A stretch of 64,000 nt of DNA from the NCBI RefSeq assembly GCF_040544555.1, contig NZ_JBEPKD010000005.1:62001-126000 (forward strand). Reading direction: 5' to 3'. Below the pieces are notes generated by a model. The model was not told the DNA's origin. It ran no database searches and saw only the letters and a list, made by a program, of their open reading frames with translations. The position numbers and the translations under genes were made by a program. This stretch comes from Halalkalibacter oceani (GTDB lineage: Bacteria; Bacillota; Bacilli; Bacillales; Bacillaceae_D). Below, piece by piece: positions 7,718 to 15,119 of the stretch (its first letter is position 1; the number at the start of each line of letters is the position of its first letter).

Positions 7718-7939
7718 CTAAGAGTTATCATTCATTCGTTTTCCTCTTGTTCGGCGTGTGCGACGCTTACGTTCAGGAATTATGCGAATGGTGATGACTC
7801 TTTTTTGTGGTTTTGGCTTTTTGTATCGCTTAGTAAGTATGTGTAGTTTGTCTATGATGTTAAGTACCGATAGTAGCAAGCCTATCCACAATACTAGCTC
7901 AACCTTTACAACTTCCGTCATATTCACATTCTTATTCAC
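7718..7939 (-). CDS. Single-span membrane protein with strongly basic tail, 73 aa
   Basis: Hydrophobic segment VELVLWIGLLLSVLNII followed by a very basic tail (KKPKPQKRVITIRIIPERKR and RRTRRTRGKR). AAGGAGG overlaps the in-frame GTG at 7939; GTG 7927 or ATG 7921 are the alternative starts. The arginine-rich tail would contact nucleic acid or acidic lipids on the cytoplasmic side. The plus-strand frame of 67 aa over the same bases is taken as a shadow. Confidence 0.5.
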   Translation of the reverse strand: MNKNVNMTEVVKVELVLWIGLLLSVLNIIDKLHILTKRYKKPKPQKRVITIRIIPERKRRTRRTRGKRMNDNS

Positions 7940-7962
7940 CTCCTTTTATTTGATAAATTAAT

Positions 7963-7980
7963 TATATCATATGCAGTATA
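7963..7980. promoter_or_regulatory. Isolated copy of the 18-bp dyad (copy 7)
   Basis: TATATCATATGCAGTATA matches the consensus operator at 16 of 18 positions relative to copy 4. It lies just upstream of the 7718-7939 gene, with a weak -35 (TACAAA) in the expected position. Confidence 0.55.
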
Positions 7981-8018
7981 TATTTGTATATGTTTATTTT
8001 TATTTTGTTTAATTATTT

Positions 8019-8648
8019 TTATGCGATGTCCCCTTTTATTTTTATAGCCAAATAACCTTTGTTGTTTATATATTGGCTTTTTGCTCCTTTATTAAAAGTG
8101 AATATTAGATTGCCTTCGCTGTCTGTTTCTACATTGTGAGACATAGCACCGACTTTGATTATATAGTGATTGTCGGCAATTTTATGAGTATACATATCAT
8201 TATTAATTGATAAGTCAATTTTATTATATTTGTTTGTATTGGCTAACATTGTGACTGCTTTATTTTTTGCATATTCAAGTGTATCAGCTTCGGAAAGGTT
8301 TTCTCTTCCTGAAATACGAAAGCCAGCACGATATAAGGCTTTTACTTCTTTTTTATTGTGCGTTTTAATGTAGGTTTTTTTATTGGATATAGATGAAACG
8401 ATAGAATGCGTTAGTTCGTGAGTGGTTAAGTCTAAATAGTTTGCCCATGTAATAGAATACATTTTTAAATGTTCATTGTAAATGTAGGTTATGTCATGGG
8501 TAAATGCGCTGGGATTTTTAGAGTAGATTAATTTTATTAGTTCCTCTCGTTCCAGTTGTGTGTATCTTCTTAGATGGAGGCTTCTTGCTATTGATTGCAA
8601 TTCGGTAAGCATTTTCGAGTTTAATTGGGATAAAGTATATTGTAACAA
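8019..8648 (-). CDS. Rho-N/SAP-domain protein, 209 aa
   Basis: Residues 8-45 (LNSKMLTELQSIARSLHLRR then EELIKLIYSK) form a Rho N-terminal/SAP-type helix-loop-helix, a small nucleic-acid-binding fold. The rest is not recognised; it ends with a beta-rich domain (IADNHYIIKVGAMSHNVETD). The start is TTG 8648 with AGGAGGT nine bases upstream. It lacks the shared dyad promoter. Confidence 0.55.
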   Translation of the reverse strand: MLQYTLSQLNSKMLTELQSIARSLHLRRYTQLEREELIKLIYSKNPSAFTHDITYIYNEHLKMYSITWANYLDLTTHELTHSIVSSISNKKTYIKTHNKKEVKALYRAGFRISGRENLSEADTLEYAKNKAVTMLANTNKYNKIDLSINNDMYTHKIADNHYIIKVGAMSHNVETDSEGNLIFTFNKGAKSQYINNKGYLAIKIKGDIA

Positions 8649-8841
8649 TTTATTACCTCCTATTTATAATACGTTTATAATATTATATTCACTTTATATT
8701 ATATAGTAAGATTAAAAGAAGGTAAAGAATTATTTTAATTTTAATTTTATTGAATTTATTTATGAAGTTTCTTGGACAACCTCCCAGCCTGCTAACTGGG
8801 AACGCTCTGCGCTTAATGCGGTTTATAGTCGCACAGACGAC

Positions 8842-8994
8842 TTATTTATTACAATTGCAATCTTTAACGTGTGAAACAAGACTATAGGCTTCTTTGCATT
8901 TTTCGCATTCTTTGTAATAGCGGCTTAAATGTTCCATTTCATGTGATGATAAGCCTTGTTTAACCCATTCTGCGCGTAGTTTTTTCATACTCAT
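8842..8994 (-). CDS. Small Cys-containing protein, 50 aa
   Basis: MSMKKLRAEWVKQGLSSHEM then EHLSRYYKECEKCKEAYSLV and C-terminal DCNCNK. The two C-pairs (CEKC and CNC) could bind a metal. GGAG lies nine bases before ATG 8994. Not recognised. The 190 bases between it and the 8019 gene contain only short stem-loops. Confidence 0.5.
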   Translation of the reverse strand: MSMKKLRAEWVKQGLSSHEMEHLSRYYKECEKCKEAYSLVSHVKDCNCNK

Positions 8995-9023
8995 ATCTGA
9001 CAACTCCTTATCATAAATTTTAT

Positions 9024-9242
9024 TTATTTTATTAATTCAATATTCATACTGACTAACAATTGTTCAATATCTGACATAATATCAGATGAAATATTGACAG
9101 TAGTATTATATTCAAACTCGTAATTTTCTACTGCTGAATTAACTAGTTCTTTTATTTCTTTGATGGTGTATGAAGGTTGATTTTCATTAAGTAAAGCTGT
9201 TTCGATTAAGTTTAGGGTAAATTCCTTAAATGTGATTGACAT
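9024..9242 (-). CDS. Hypothetical protein, 72 aa
   Basis: Start ATG 9242 (MSITFKEFTLNLIETALL) with GAGG nine bases upstream; an earlier TTG is discounted. Acidic and helical. It is the first gene after the dyad promoter at 9289-9317. Function unknown. Confidence 0.55.
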   Translation of the reverse strand: MSITFKEFTLNLIETALLNENQPSYTIKEIKELVNSAVENYEFEYNTTVNISSDIMSDIEQLLVSMNIELIK

Positions 9243-9288
9243 TGTATGCAACCTCTTTTCTAAAAATAGTATGTTGTTGTTACTTATA

Positions 9289-9317
9289 ATATTATACTAT
9301 AAGTAGTATATTGTCAA
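9289..9317 (-). promoter_or_regulatory. Promoter with spacer dyad (copy 6)
   Basis: TTGACA (9317-9312), 17-bp spacer, TAATAT (9294-9289). Dyad TATACTATAAGTAGTATA at 9293-9310, the most symmetrical copy (half-site TATACTA). Confidence 0.8.
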
Positions 9318-9352
9318 TATATAATTTAATTTATTTTGTTTATTTGAGAAAA

Positions 9353-9412
9353 AAATTTGAACACATTTCCCATAATAAGTAATAGTCTATATAAGAAGAT
9401 ATGTTCAAATTT
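9353..9412 (-). terminator. Terminator-like inverted repeat after the 9418-10551 gene
   Basis: TGTTCAAATTT (9402-9412) pairs with AAATTTGAACA (9353-9363), 11 bp with a 38-base loop. Read on the minus strand the second arm runs into a T7 stretch, as in an intrinsic terminator. Confidence 0.6.
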
Positions 9413-9417
9413 TTAAT

Positions 9418-10551
9418 TTAATTATATTTGTTAAAATCATTAGGTAGCTGTTTTGCTTTACTGTCAATAAGTATATTATTTAATTTTCTAGTATTATTTA
9501 TATAATCTTCCTTCATTCTCATTTTCATTTTATCGCTATTAGTATTGGCTTTTTTATGCCTTGATAAACTGTTTTCATTAATTCTATTCTTTATACCCTT
9601 ATTAACTGTTTGAAATGAATACTCTTTCTCCTTTGAATCTAATTTGAAGCTATTTAATTCTTTCCACTTATTGGTAATATATTTATTATTTGCAACTATT
9701 TCATAAGACTTAAAGTAACGATAGATATTGAATTTATCAAATAAAATTGAATTAACCTCTCTGTAAAATTGATCTTGTATTCCTCTAATAAAAATATCTC
9801 TTTCACTATTGCAATTATATTTTAAGGCTACTTCCTTTTCAATTAGTTTGATATTCTCCCTTTCTTCTTCTGTTGCCTTTCTTATATATGTATTTGTTTT
9901 TACGTTAGACCCTTTGAAGGTTTGCGTTTCTTCTCCATACTCATTAACGTTTATTAGTTGTTCAGCTTTTATCTGATTATATTCATTATATTTAGCTTCT
10001 GTATCTATAAGGCATACTGTCGTTGTTTTAGTCCAATCAATTAAAAATTGTGATTCCAAACTATTTAAGGCAGATTCTATATTTCTTTTGAGTAAGTCGT
10101 CAGATGTTGAGTAGAAATCTTTTATTTCATCTAATGATATGTCGAGATGTTTGGATAGTCTTAATTGTTTATATTTAGCTTTTATATAATTTTGATTTAT
10201 CATCCTTAATTCTTGAAGAAGGTTATTTCTTGTGATAAATAAGTAACCATTATTACTATTGTGAATGATTTTGTCTAAGATTAACCTTTGAATAGTTGAT
10301 ATATATTTAGTTTTATTATTATTGGCTGGAAGCGGTATTTTATATATGTGAGTTATAATGAAAGAATGCCCTTTTTTAGTATATTTAAAATAGCGTTCTA
10401 ATTCTTTAAGTTGAGCCTTTTTTGAATTTCCTGCTTCAATTGGAATGGATAAGGCTTCACAAAGGTGCTTATAATTTTTAAATGTATCACCTTCTTTTAT
10501 GTGTGATGTGGAAATGATGGGATTAGGTGGTTCAATTGGATTAGTTGACAT
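9418..10551 (-). CDS. Plasmid/phage protein, possibly replication-associated, 377 aa
   Basis: The N-terminus (IKEGDTFKNYKHLCEALSIP, IEAGNSKKAQLKELERYFKY, GHSFIITHIYKIPLP) matches a domain met in Bacillus plasmid and phage proteins of uncertain role. The remainder is basic, with helical segments consistent with DNA binding, and ends in a Lys/Asn-rich tail. I see no Walker or rolling-circle Rep motifs. Its location beside the non-coding maintenance region suggests a role in replication or its control; a transcription factor is equally possible. Start ATG 10551 with AAAGGAGGA upstream and promoter at 10647-10674. Confidence 0.5.
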   Translation of the reverse strand: MSTNPIEPPNPIISTSHIKEGDTFKNYKHLCEALSIPIEAGNSKKAQLKELERYFKYTKKGHSFIITHIYKIPLPANNNKTKYISTIQRLILDKIIHNSNNGYLFITRNNLLQELRMINQNYIKAKYKQLRLSKHLDISLDEIKDFYSTSDDLLKRNIESALNSLESQFLIDWTKTTTVCLIDTEAKYNEYNQIKAEQLINVNEYGEETQTFKGSNVKTNTYIRKATEEERENIKLIEKEVALKYNCNSERDIFIRGIQDQFYREVNSILFDKFNIYRYFKSYEIVANNKYITNKWKELNSFKLDSKEKEYSFQTVNKGIKNRINENSLSRHKKANTNSDKMKMRMKEDYINNTRKLNNILIDSKAKQLPNDFNKYN

Positions 10552-10646
10552 TTATATGAAATTCCTCCTTTTAGTTTTAGCTAGTGGAAAGATGTGGGTA
10601 GTTAGTTGATAAATAAAATTAAAATAAATAATATGGATCAATATAC

Positions 10647-10674
10647 ATTATACTATAATTTCGGATAATTGTAA
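10647..10674 (-). promoter_or_regulatory. Promoter of the 377-aa gene
   Basis: TTACAA (10674-10669), 16-bp spacer, TATAAT (10652-10647) on the minus strand. Confidence 0.55.
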
Positions 10675-10779
10675 ATATGATTGACTTGTGAAAAATATAA
10701 TAAATTAAATGAATTAGATGGGAAGTTATTAACATTAGTGTGTGGATAAAGTGGATAAGTCGAAGGAAAGGTAAGTGTG

Positions 10780-11040
10780 TATATCGTATATATACAATAT
10801 GAACACTTAAAGAATTGCCGCCCTGTTATTCTGTTCGATATTATAAAACAATTGTTTCAGCGGTGGTCTATGTGGTATTGGCTGGCACGGTTTCATATTG
10901 GATATAAGTGGAATACTAGACTAGGATATAATTGGAAATACAATAGATTAAAACTGAATATAATAATTGAATGCTTCAAAGTGGGATATAACACATATTA
11001 TATCCTTATTTTACGCTGTTTTTTGGCTATATTTTAACAA
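10780..11040. other. Non-coding stretch with GGATATAA repeats
   Basis: The octamer GGATATAA occurs three times between about 10899 and 10990 and its complement TTATATCC once. A GTG-initiated plus frame of 86 aa crosses the stretch but its Trp/Tyr-rich composition and lack of a ribosome site make it unlikely to be a gene. Confidence 0.35.
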
Positions 11041-11460
11041 AGGAGGGGGCTAATAAACATCCAAAAAACTACCATAATTTCCATATTTTGCTAGAACACA
11101 TCCACTCCTCCACTCACTCAATTTTTAAACTCGACTCCCCTCACACTCCCTACCTCACAATTTCACCTGAATCTACACTCGAACTCACATCGAAATTTCC
11201 CCTTCATCTCGCCATTTTTACTCACTCAATTTTCCTCATTTTCACTCAATTTTGTCTCTAATCACCCTACAACCCCTACTACATCAACTCTTTTCGATAT
11301 TCTCACCTGTCTAATCACCTTATAACCCTTATCCCATCTATGTTTTCACCCCTTAATCCCCACTTTTTCGATCACACTTTTCTGCTCTCCCAATTATTCA
11401 TTAAATTATATGTATCACCTTCAATTTATTCCTTCATAATCACTTAATTCACCACTTCCA
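11041..11460. other. G-poor, C-rich strand-asymmetric region
   Basis: On the plus strand bases 11101-11460 contain only 12 G, with many C-rich runs. CACTCAATTTT occurs three times (11115, 11223, 11243) and CTTTTCGAT three times. No gene is seen. Such skew is compatible with a single-strand initiation site, part of an origin, or a purine-rich minus-strand RNA. Confidence 0.45.
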
Positions 11461-11473
11461 CTAAAATACTCTG

Positions 11474-11547
11474 ACACTTTTCGATACAGCGAAAGGACAT
11501 TGATGTAATATTCTAAAAGTGTTAGCTAATCCTTTCGCTAATTTTTT
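11474..11547 (+). ncRNA. Candidate pseudoknotted RNA element
   Basis: ACACTTTT (11474-11481) can pair with AAAAGTGT (11515-11522), and AGCGAAAGGA (11488-11497) with TCCTTTCGCT (11530-11539). The order a-b-a'-b' is that of an H-type pseudoknot, with 8-bp and 10-bp stems. A T6 tract follows at 11542-11547. Role unknown; plasmid copy-control RNAs often use such folds. Confidence 0.4.
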
Positions 11548-11569
11548 AAATATGGTACTATAAATCTAG

Positions 11570-11717
11570 TTACAAAATGTAACATTCGGTTACTTTAGTT
11601 TACTTACGCTTTCTAGCGTTCAGAAACACCTTCAGTTTTGATCGCATGTGCCACCATAACATCAAAACTGACCCGTAGCTTATTAGTTTAGTTAAAAACT
11701 GGTAAGCTACTTTTTTG
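11570..11717 (+). ncRNA. Candidate antisense RNA (antitoxin) for the type I toxin
   Basis: The plus strand carries an 11-bp stem-loop (11632-11642 with 11661-11671) followed by the terminator at 11675-11716, which overlaps the 3' end of the toxin gene on the other strand. Convergent, 3'-overlapping antisense RNA is the arrangement known for Bacillus type I systems such as txpA/ratA and bsrG/SR4. The 5' end is a guess; a TATAAA at about 11569 has no good -35. Confidence 0.5.
11675..11716 (+). terminator. Intrinsic terminator of the antisense RNA
   Basis: GTAGCTTA (11675-11682) pairs with TAAGCTAC (11703-11710), followed by T6 (11711-11716). The toxin stop codon lies inside the second arm. Confidence 0.75.
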
Positions 11718-11802
11718 TCATTTTCAAAACAAGATTCAAGAGTCCAATCATAAACAAGCCTCCTGTAAACAATAATGTAAGCAATGACATTGTATCTCCC
11801 AT
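11707..11802 (-). CDS. Type I toxin peptide, holin-like, 31 aa
   Basis: MGDTMSLLTLLFTGGLFMIG then LLNLVLKMTKK: a short acidic N-terminus, one membrane span and a basic tail, the form of Bacillus TxpA/BsrG-type ('putative holin-like') toxins. AGGGG lies seven bases before ATG 11802; an in-frame ATG nine codons upstream lacks a ribosome site. The leader holds the palindrome GGTAAGCTTACC (about 11830-11841), whose half is complementary to the stop-codon region, so 5'-3' mRNA pairing could keep the message silent. Expected to kill plasmid-free or RNA-imbalanced cells by membrane damage (inference). Confidence 0.65.
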   Translation of the reverse strand: MGDTMSLLTLLFTGGLFMIGLLNLVLKMTKK

Positions 11803-12334
11803 AGCCTCACCCCTTTCTCTTATTTTCATGGGTAAGCTTACCACATAATTCTACCCTTATTCAATATTTTGTACTCCCTTTTTTTTGAATCACACTATAT
11901 ATAGTAATCTTTTTGATTCAGGCGTAAAAAGTCAACTATGAAAAGATGTAAAAAATGAAGTATTAACGAGTTTCCCATAGAATTTCATCTATTTACCCAC
12001 TTATTTGAATCGTTCTCTAATTTGTTAAATTAATCAGTACACTTCACACCTTACCATATAAAGGATTCACATATCTCTTAAAATCCTTGACTATATTTTT
12101 TCTTGGTGTATATTATTCTGTTTCTCTTTCACAATCAATTCTACCCAGAATTATATGTCTCAACTCCTTTATAATTTTACTCAAGACTCCTTCCGAATAG
12201 TTTTACCCTCACCACTCTTTAAATTTCTAAATCATGTTAATTTAACATAATCTACAGAAAGAGGGGGGTTATTTTACACCAAAATAAAAATGGATAGTAT
12301 AATCACTACCCATTCCATAAATTATTCTCTACAT
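11803..12334. other. Non-coding stretch between toxin and helicase
   Basis: No frame with a ribosome binding site was found on either strand. It holds the toxin leader, the plus-strand promoter at 12087-12116, and ATGTTAATTTAACAT-type dyads near 12232-12248. Otherwise nothing is seen. Confidence 0.5.
12087..12116 (+). promoter_or_regulatory. Plus-strand promoter with no gene behind it
   Basis: TTGACT (12087-12092), 18-bp spacer, TATTAT (12111-12116); an alternative -10 TATATT at 12109. It points toward the 3' end of the helicase gene, so its product would be an untranslated or antisense RNA. Confidence 0.45.
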
Positions 12335-14107
12335 TTACCTACTATACTCCATAATAAAGCGATTATTTTCACCAATCTGACTTAGATATAAGCAATCCTT
12401 AGCTCTTGTTACTGCCACATAAAATAATCTCGCCTCTTCGACTAAATCACTTTTGCTATGTGGAAACTTGCTATCCTCTACTCCAATAACAAATGTATGT
12501 TTGAATTCCAATCCCTTGCTGCTATGTACTGACATCATTTTCACACATTTTTCTTTTACCTTTTTCTTCTCTTCGCTCATATATACATAATCAATGAACG
12601 ACTCAAGAGTGTTGCTCTTAATAAACGATTTCAAGGTATTCAATGAATCAATTCTCTCCTTGACTTCCTCTTCACTTGGATACTTATCTTGAATAAAGGC
12701 AATAAATTGAAATGACTTAATAATATTATCAATTAATTTTTCCAATGGAACATTCTTTGATTTTTGCAAGATTAGCTTATTCATGATTTCACCAAACTCT
12801 CTTGCGCTTCTATTTTGGAAGTCTTTTGGAAAACGGAAATTAATAAATGACTCATATAAAGATTGATTATTTGCTCCGGCATTTACTTTAATGCTATTGA
12901 GTAATTGATTACTCATGTATTTTAATGGCTTAGTCTTAATCTTATAAATTGTCTCAAAAGCATTATCATCATGTGGATCTTGAATTAATCTAAGATATGA
13001 CATAATCCCAACGATCTCTTTACGTTTAAAGAAGCTGCTCTTATTTGAGATATCATAAGGAATATCCCTTCTTTTTAACTCTCCTTCTACATATCCAGAA
13101 TGAGAATTTACTCTATACAAGATTCCAATCTCTTGAGGCTCCACACCATCTCTTAATAATTGTTCTACTTTATCACAAACATCAAAGGCTTCTTCTTCTC
13201 TGCTCCCATAAGTCAAAATGGAAATTTGTCCTTCATCACTTCTAAATGCCTCTGCATCTTTATAGTGTTTATAATCCTTACAATACTCTCGGATAAACTG
13301 ATTCGCTCTTTCAACAATTGCTTGAGAGGATCGATAATTTGTGAACAAGTTTATTGTCTTAGCATTTTGCCAATCTTTCTCAAAATTCATGCAGTATTCG
13401 GGGTTTCCCCCACGAAATTTATAGATCGCTTGATTTGGATCAAATACACAATAAATGTTGCCTGACTTACATAATTCCTTCAAGAGAAGGTTTTGTACTA
13501 AATTAGAGTCCTGATGTTCATCGACTAATACAAAGTCATATGTATATTTACCACTTAATTTTTTGAGTAAGTCATAGCACATAATTAAGTAATCATCGAA
13601 ATCATATTTATTGTGCTTCTTTTTGTATTCCTCATAATTTTTATAGAAAGACCGTAATTTATCTTCTGGGTAATCACTCTCCTTAAATACAAATTCATCT
13701 TTCTCACTTCTCATGTAGCATTTTTGATAAGAAATGTAGCTTGCAATATCTTCATAGTTACATTCAGAATCAATAGCTCTATGACAATTCTCAATTTCAT
13801 ATGGCTTAATTAGGTTGGAGCTTAGATTATATCCTTCATTAGAAAGAATCTTCCCACAAATGGAATGGAATGTACCAACATTAACGTCTCTAAACCCCAT
13901 TTTATTTAATTTTGCTTTTAATTCATCTGCAGTATTACGTGTAAAGCTAATTGATAAGATTTCTTTCTGATCAACCTTATGATTATCAATCAGATTTTTA
14001 ATCCTATTTATCAATACTGTAGTTTTCCCTGATCCTGCCCCAGCTACAATTCCATATGCGCCTTCGTAAACATTGATTGCTTCAATTTGCTGTTCATTAA
14101 AATTCAA
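12335..14107 (-). CDS. UvrD/PcrA-type superfamily 1A DNA helicase, 590 aa
   Basis: Walker A is GAGSGKTT (residues 23-30). Motif II reads VDEHQDSN, motif III-IV region has FRGGNPEY, and motifs V/VI are VHSSKGLEFKHTFVIGVE and LFYVAVTRAKD. These are the UvrD/Rep/PcrA hallmarks of a 3'-5' helicase. At 590 aa it is shorter than chromosomal PcrA (about 740). PcrA supports plasmid replication in Gram-positive bacteria, so a replication or recombination role fits its place beside the origin candidate. Start TTG 14107 with GGAG upstream. Confidence 0.9.
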   Translation of the reverse strand: MNFNEQQIEAINVYEGAYGIVAGAGSGKTTVLINRIKNLIDNHKVDQKEILSISFTRNTADELKAKLNKMGFRDVNVGTFHSICGKILSNEGYNLSSNLIKPYEIENCHRAIDSECNYEDIASYISYQKCYMRSEKDEFVFKESDYPEDKLRSFYKNYEEYKKKHNKYDFDDYLIMCYDLLKKLSGKYTYDFVLVDEHQDSNLVQNLLLKELCKSGNIYCVFDPNQAIYKFRGGNPEYCMNFEKDWQNAKTINLFTNYRSSQAIVERANQFIREYCKDYKHYKDAEAFRSDEGQISILTYGSREEEAFDVCDKVEQLLRDGVEPQEIGILYRVNSHSGYVEGELKRRDIPYDISNKSSFFKRKEIVGIMSYLRLIQDPHDDNAFETIYKIKTKPLKYMSNQLLNSIKVNAGANNQSLYESFINFRFPKDFQNRSAREFGEIMNKLILQKSKNVPLEKLIDNIIKSFQFIAFIQDKYPSEEEVKERIDSLNTLKSFIKSNTLESFIDYVYMSEEKKKVKEKCVKMMSVHSSKGLEFKHTFVIGVEDSKFPHSKSDLVEEARLFYVAVTRAKDCLYLSQIGENNRFIMEYSR

Positions 14108-14158
14108 ATTATTATCTCCTTTATTTAATTTAATTTATTTTTAAGCTGTTGTTTTTTG

Positions 14159-14188
14159 AAATTGGTCAAGCGTTAGCGCGACCAATTT
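14159..14188. repeat. Inverted repeat beside the origin candidate
   Basis: AAATTGGTC (14159-14167) and GACCAATTT (14180-14188), 9-bp arms. Neither strand shows a U run after it. It sits between the AT-rich segment 14192-14246 and the helicase gene. Confidence 0.45.
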
Positions 14189-14272
14189 AGAATGTATATA
14201 TCTCTTGTATCTATTACTTGTATATATTATCTGTATCTATATATATTAAAACCTCTTTTTAGATCGCAATTT

Positions 14273-14373
14273 ATACCGTATTAATTGATACGCAACCTAG
14301 TAACTTTTGATTTTCATCTGGTACTATTTGATTCGTATCTGGTACTTTTTGAACACTATCTGGTATAAATTGC
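14273..14373. repeat. 21-bp iterons, candidate replication origin
   Basis: Repeats of ATCTGGTACTATTTGA begin at 14316, 14337 and 14358, exactly 21 bp apart; a degenerate copy begins at 14295 and a poorer one at 14273. The outer copies form an inverted pair, ATCGCAATTTATACC (14263-14277) and its complement (14360-14374). An AT-rich run (14192-14246) adjoins on the left and an initiator-like gene ends at 14409 on the right. This is the usual composition of an iteron plasmid origin. Confidence 0.65.
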
Positions 14374-14408
14374 GATACGCTGATTTATAAGGCTTCTTGA
14401 GCCATATT

Positions 14409-15077
14409 TTATGTGTCTGAATCCCCTATTAATTTGGTTATATTCTCCAACTTAACATAAGTATGATTTGCATACTGAACATAATCAATCATGTTTCCAT
14501 CTTTCTCCCATCCCGCATGTTCCAACTTATGTTTTTTTATTCTAATCAACTTATTCTTTTTAAGTATTTCGTTGTATTTCATGATTGTATTTTTAGAAAT
14601 CCCAGTTTCTTGTGAAATAGTTGATATGGAAGCATAGCAGCGATCTTTATATAATTCTAATCGGTTTATTCTTGATTCATAATAATAAATCAACCTAACT
14701 CCTACACTTCCAATTTGATCGACTATTCTTTTGTCTAAAAGTCTTATATCAACTTGGGTAAAATAATTCTTACTATGTAGAGTTGTCATTTCTTTATTGA
14801 TATGAACTTGCAAAGCCTTTTTCTTTGGAAAAGACTTTATTTCATTTAGAATTAACTTATTTTCATACATATTATTGAAAATTAGTTTTAAACTGCGATT
14901 ATCTGAGACAGATAAATAGTTCTTTAAGGCGGTATGATTCACTTCTAACAATTCGGATTTACACCTTCCGTAAAGTTCACATAATTTAGCGAACAGCAGG
15001 AAGGCGCTAGATTTCAGAGCAGGATTCCTTACCACTTCTTCTGTAAGGAGCTGCAGTTTAAACACCTTATCTGACAC
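14409..15077 (-). CDS. Winged-helix protein, likely replication initiator, 222 aa
   Basis: Two helix-turn-helix/winged-helix units are visible: residues about 20-80 (SAFLLFAKLCELYGRCKSEL, LSVSDNRSLKLIFNNMYENK) and about 140-190 (ASISTISQETGISKNTIMKY, NEILKKNKLIRIKKH). A tandem winged-helix layout is typical of plasmid and phage initiators. The gene abuts the 21-bp iterons on its 3' side. GTG start with GGAGGGG upstream. A transcription regulator is the alternative. Confidence 0.6.
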   Translation of the reverse strand: MSDKVFKLQLLTEEVVRNPALKSSAFLLFAKLCELYGRCKSELLEVNHTALKNYLSVSDNRSLKLIFNNMYENKLILNEIKSFPKKKALQVHINKEMTTLHSKNYFTQVDIRLLDKRIVDQIGSVGVRLIYYYESRINRLELYKDRCYASISTISQETGISKNTIMKYNEILKKNKLIRIKKHKLEHAGWEKDGNMIDYVQYANHTYVKLENITKLIGDSDT

Positions 15078-15119
15078 CAGCCCCCTCCTTTCTTTTTATT
15101 AATTTTAATTTATTTTATT

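Noticed and set aside
8770..8870. tRNA-like stretch with a CTGCTAA loop (resembling a Ser-GCT anticodon arm) and a T-arm-like stem
   Set aside because: The anticodon stem does not pair in register, the T-loop lacks the conserved bases and no acceptor stem can be formed.
10777..11037. Plus-strand open frame of 86 aa, Trp/Tyr-rich
   Set aside because: GTG start without ribosome site, implausible composition, and it covers repeated GGATATAA motifs in a non-coding region.
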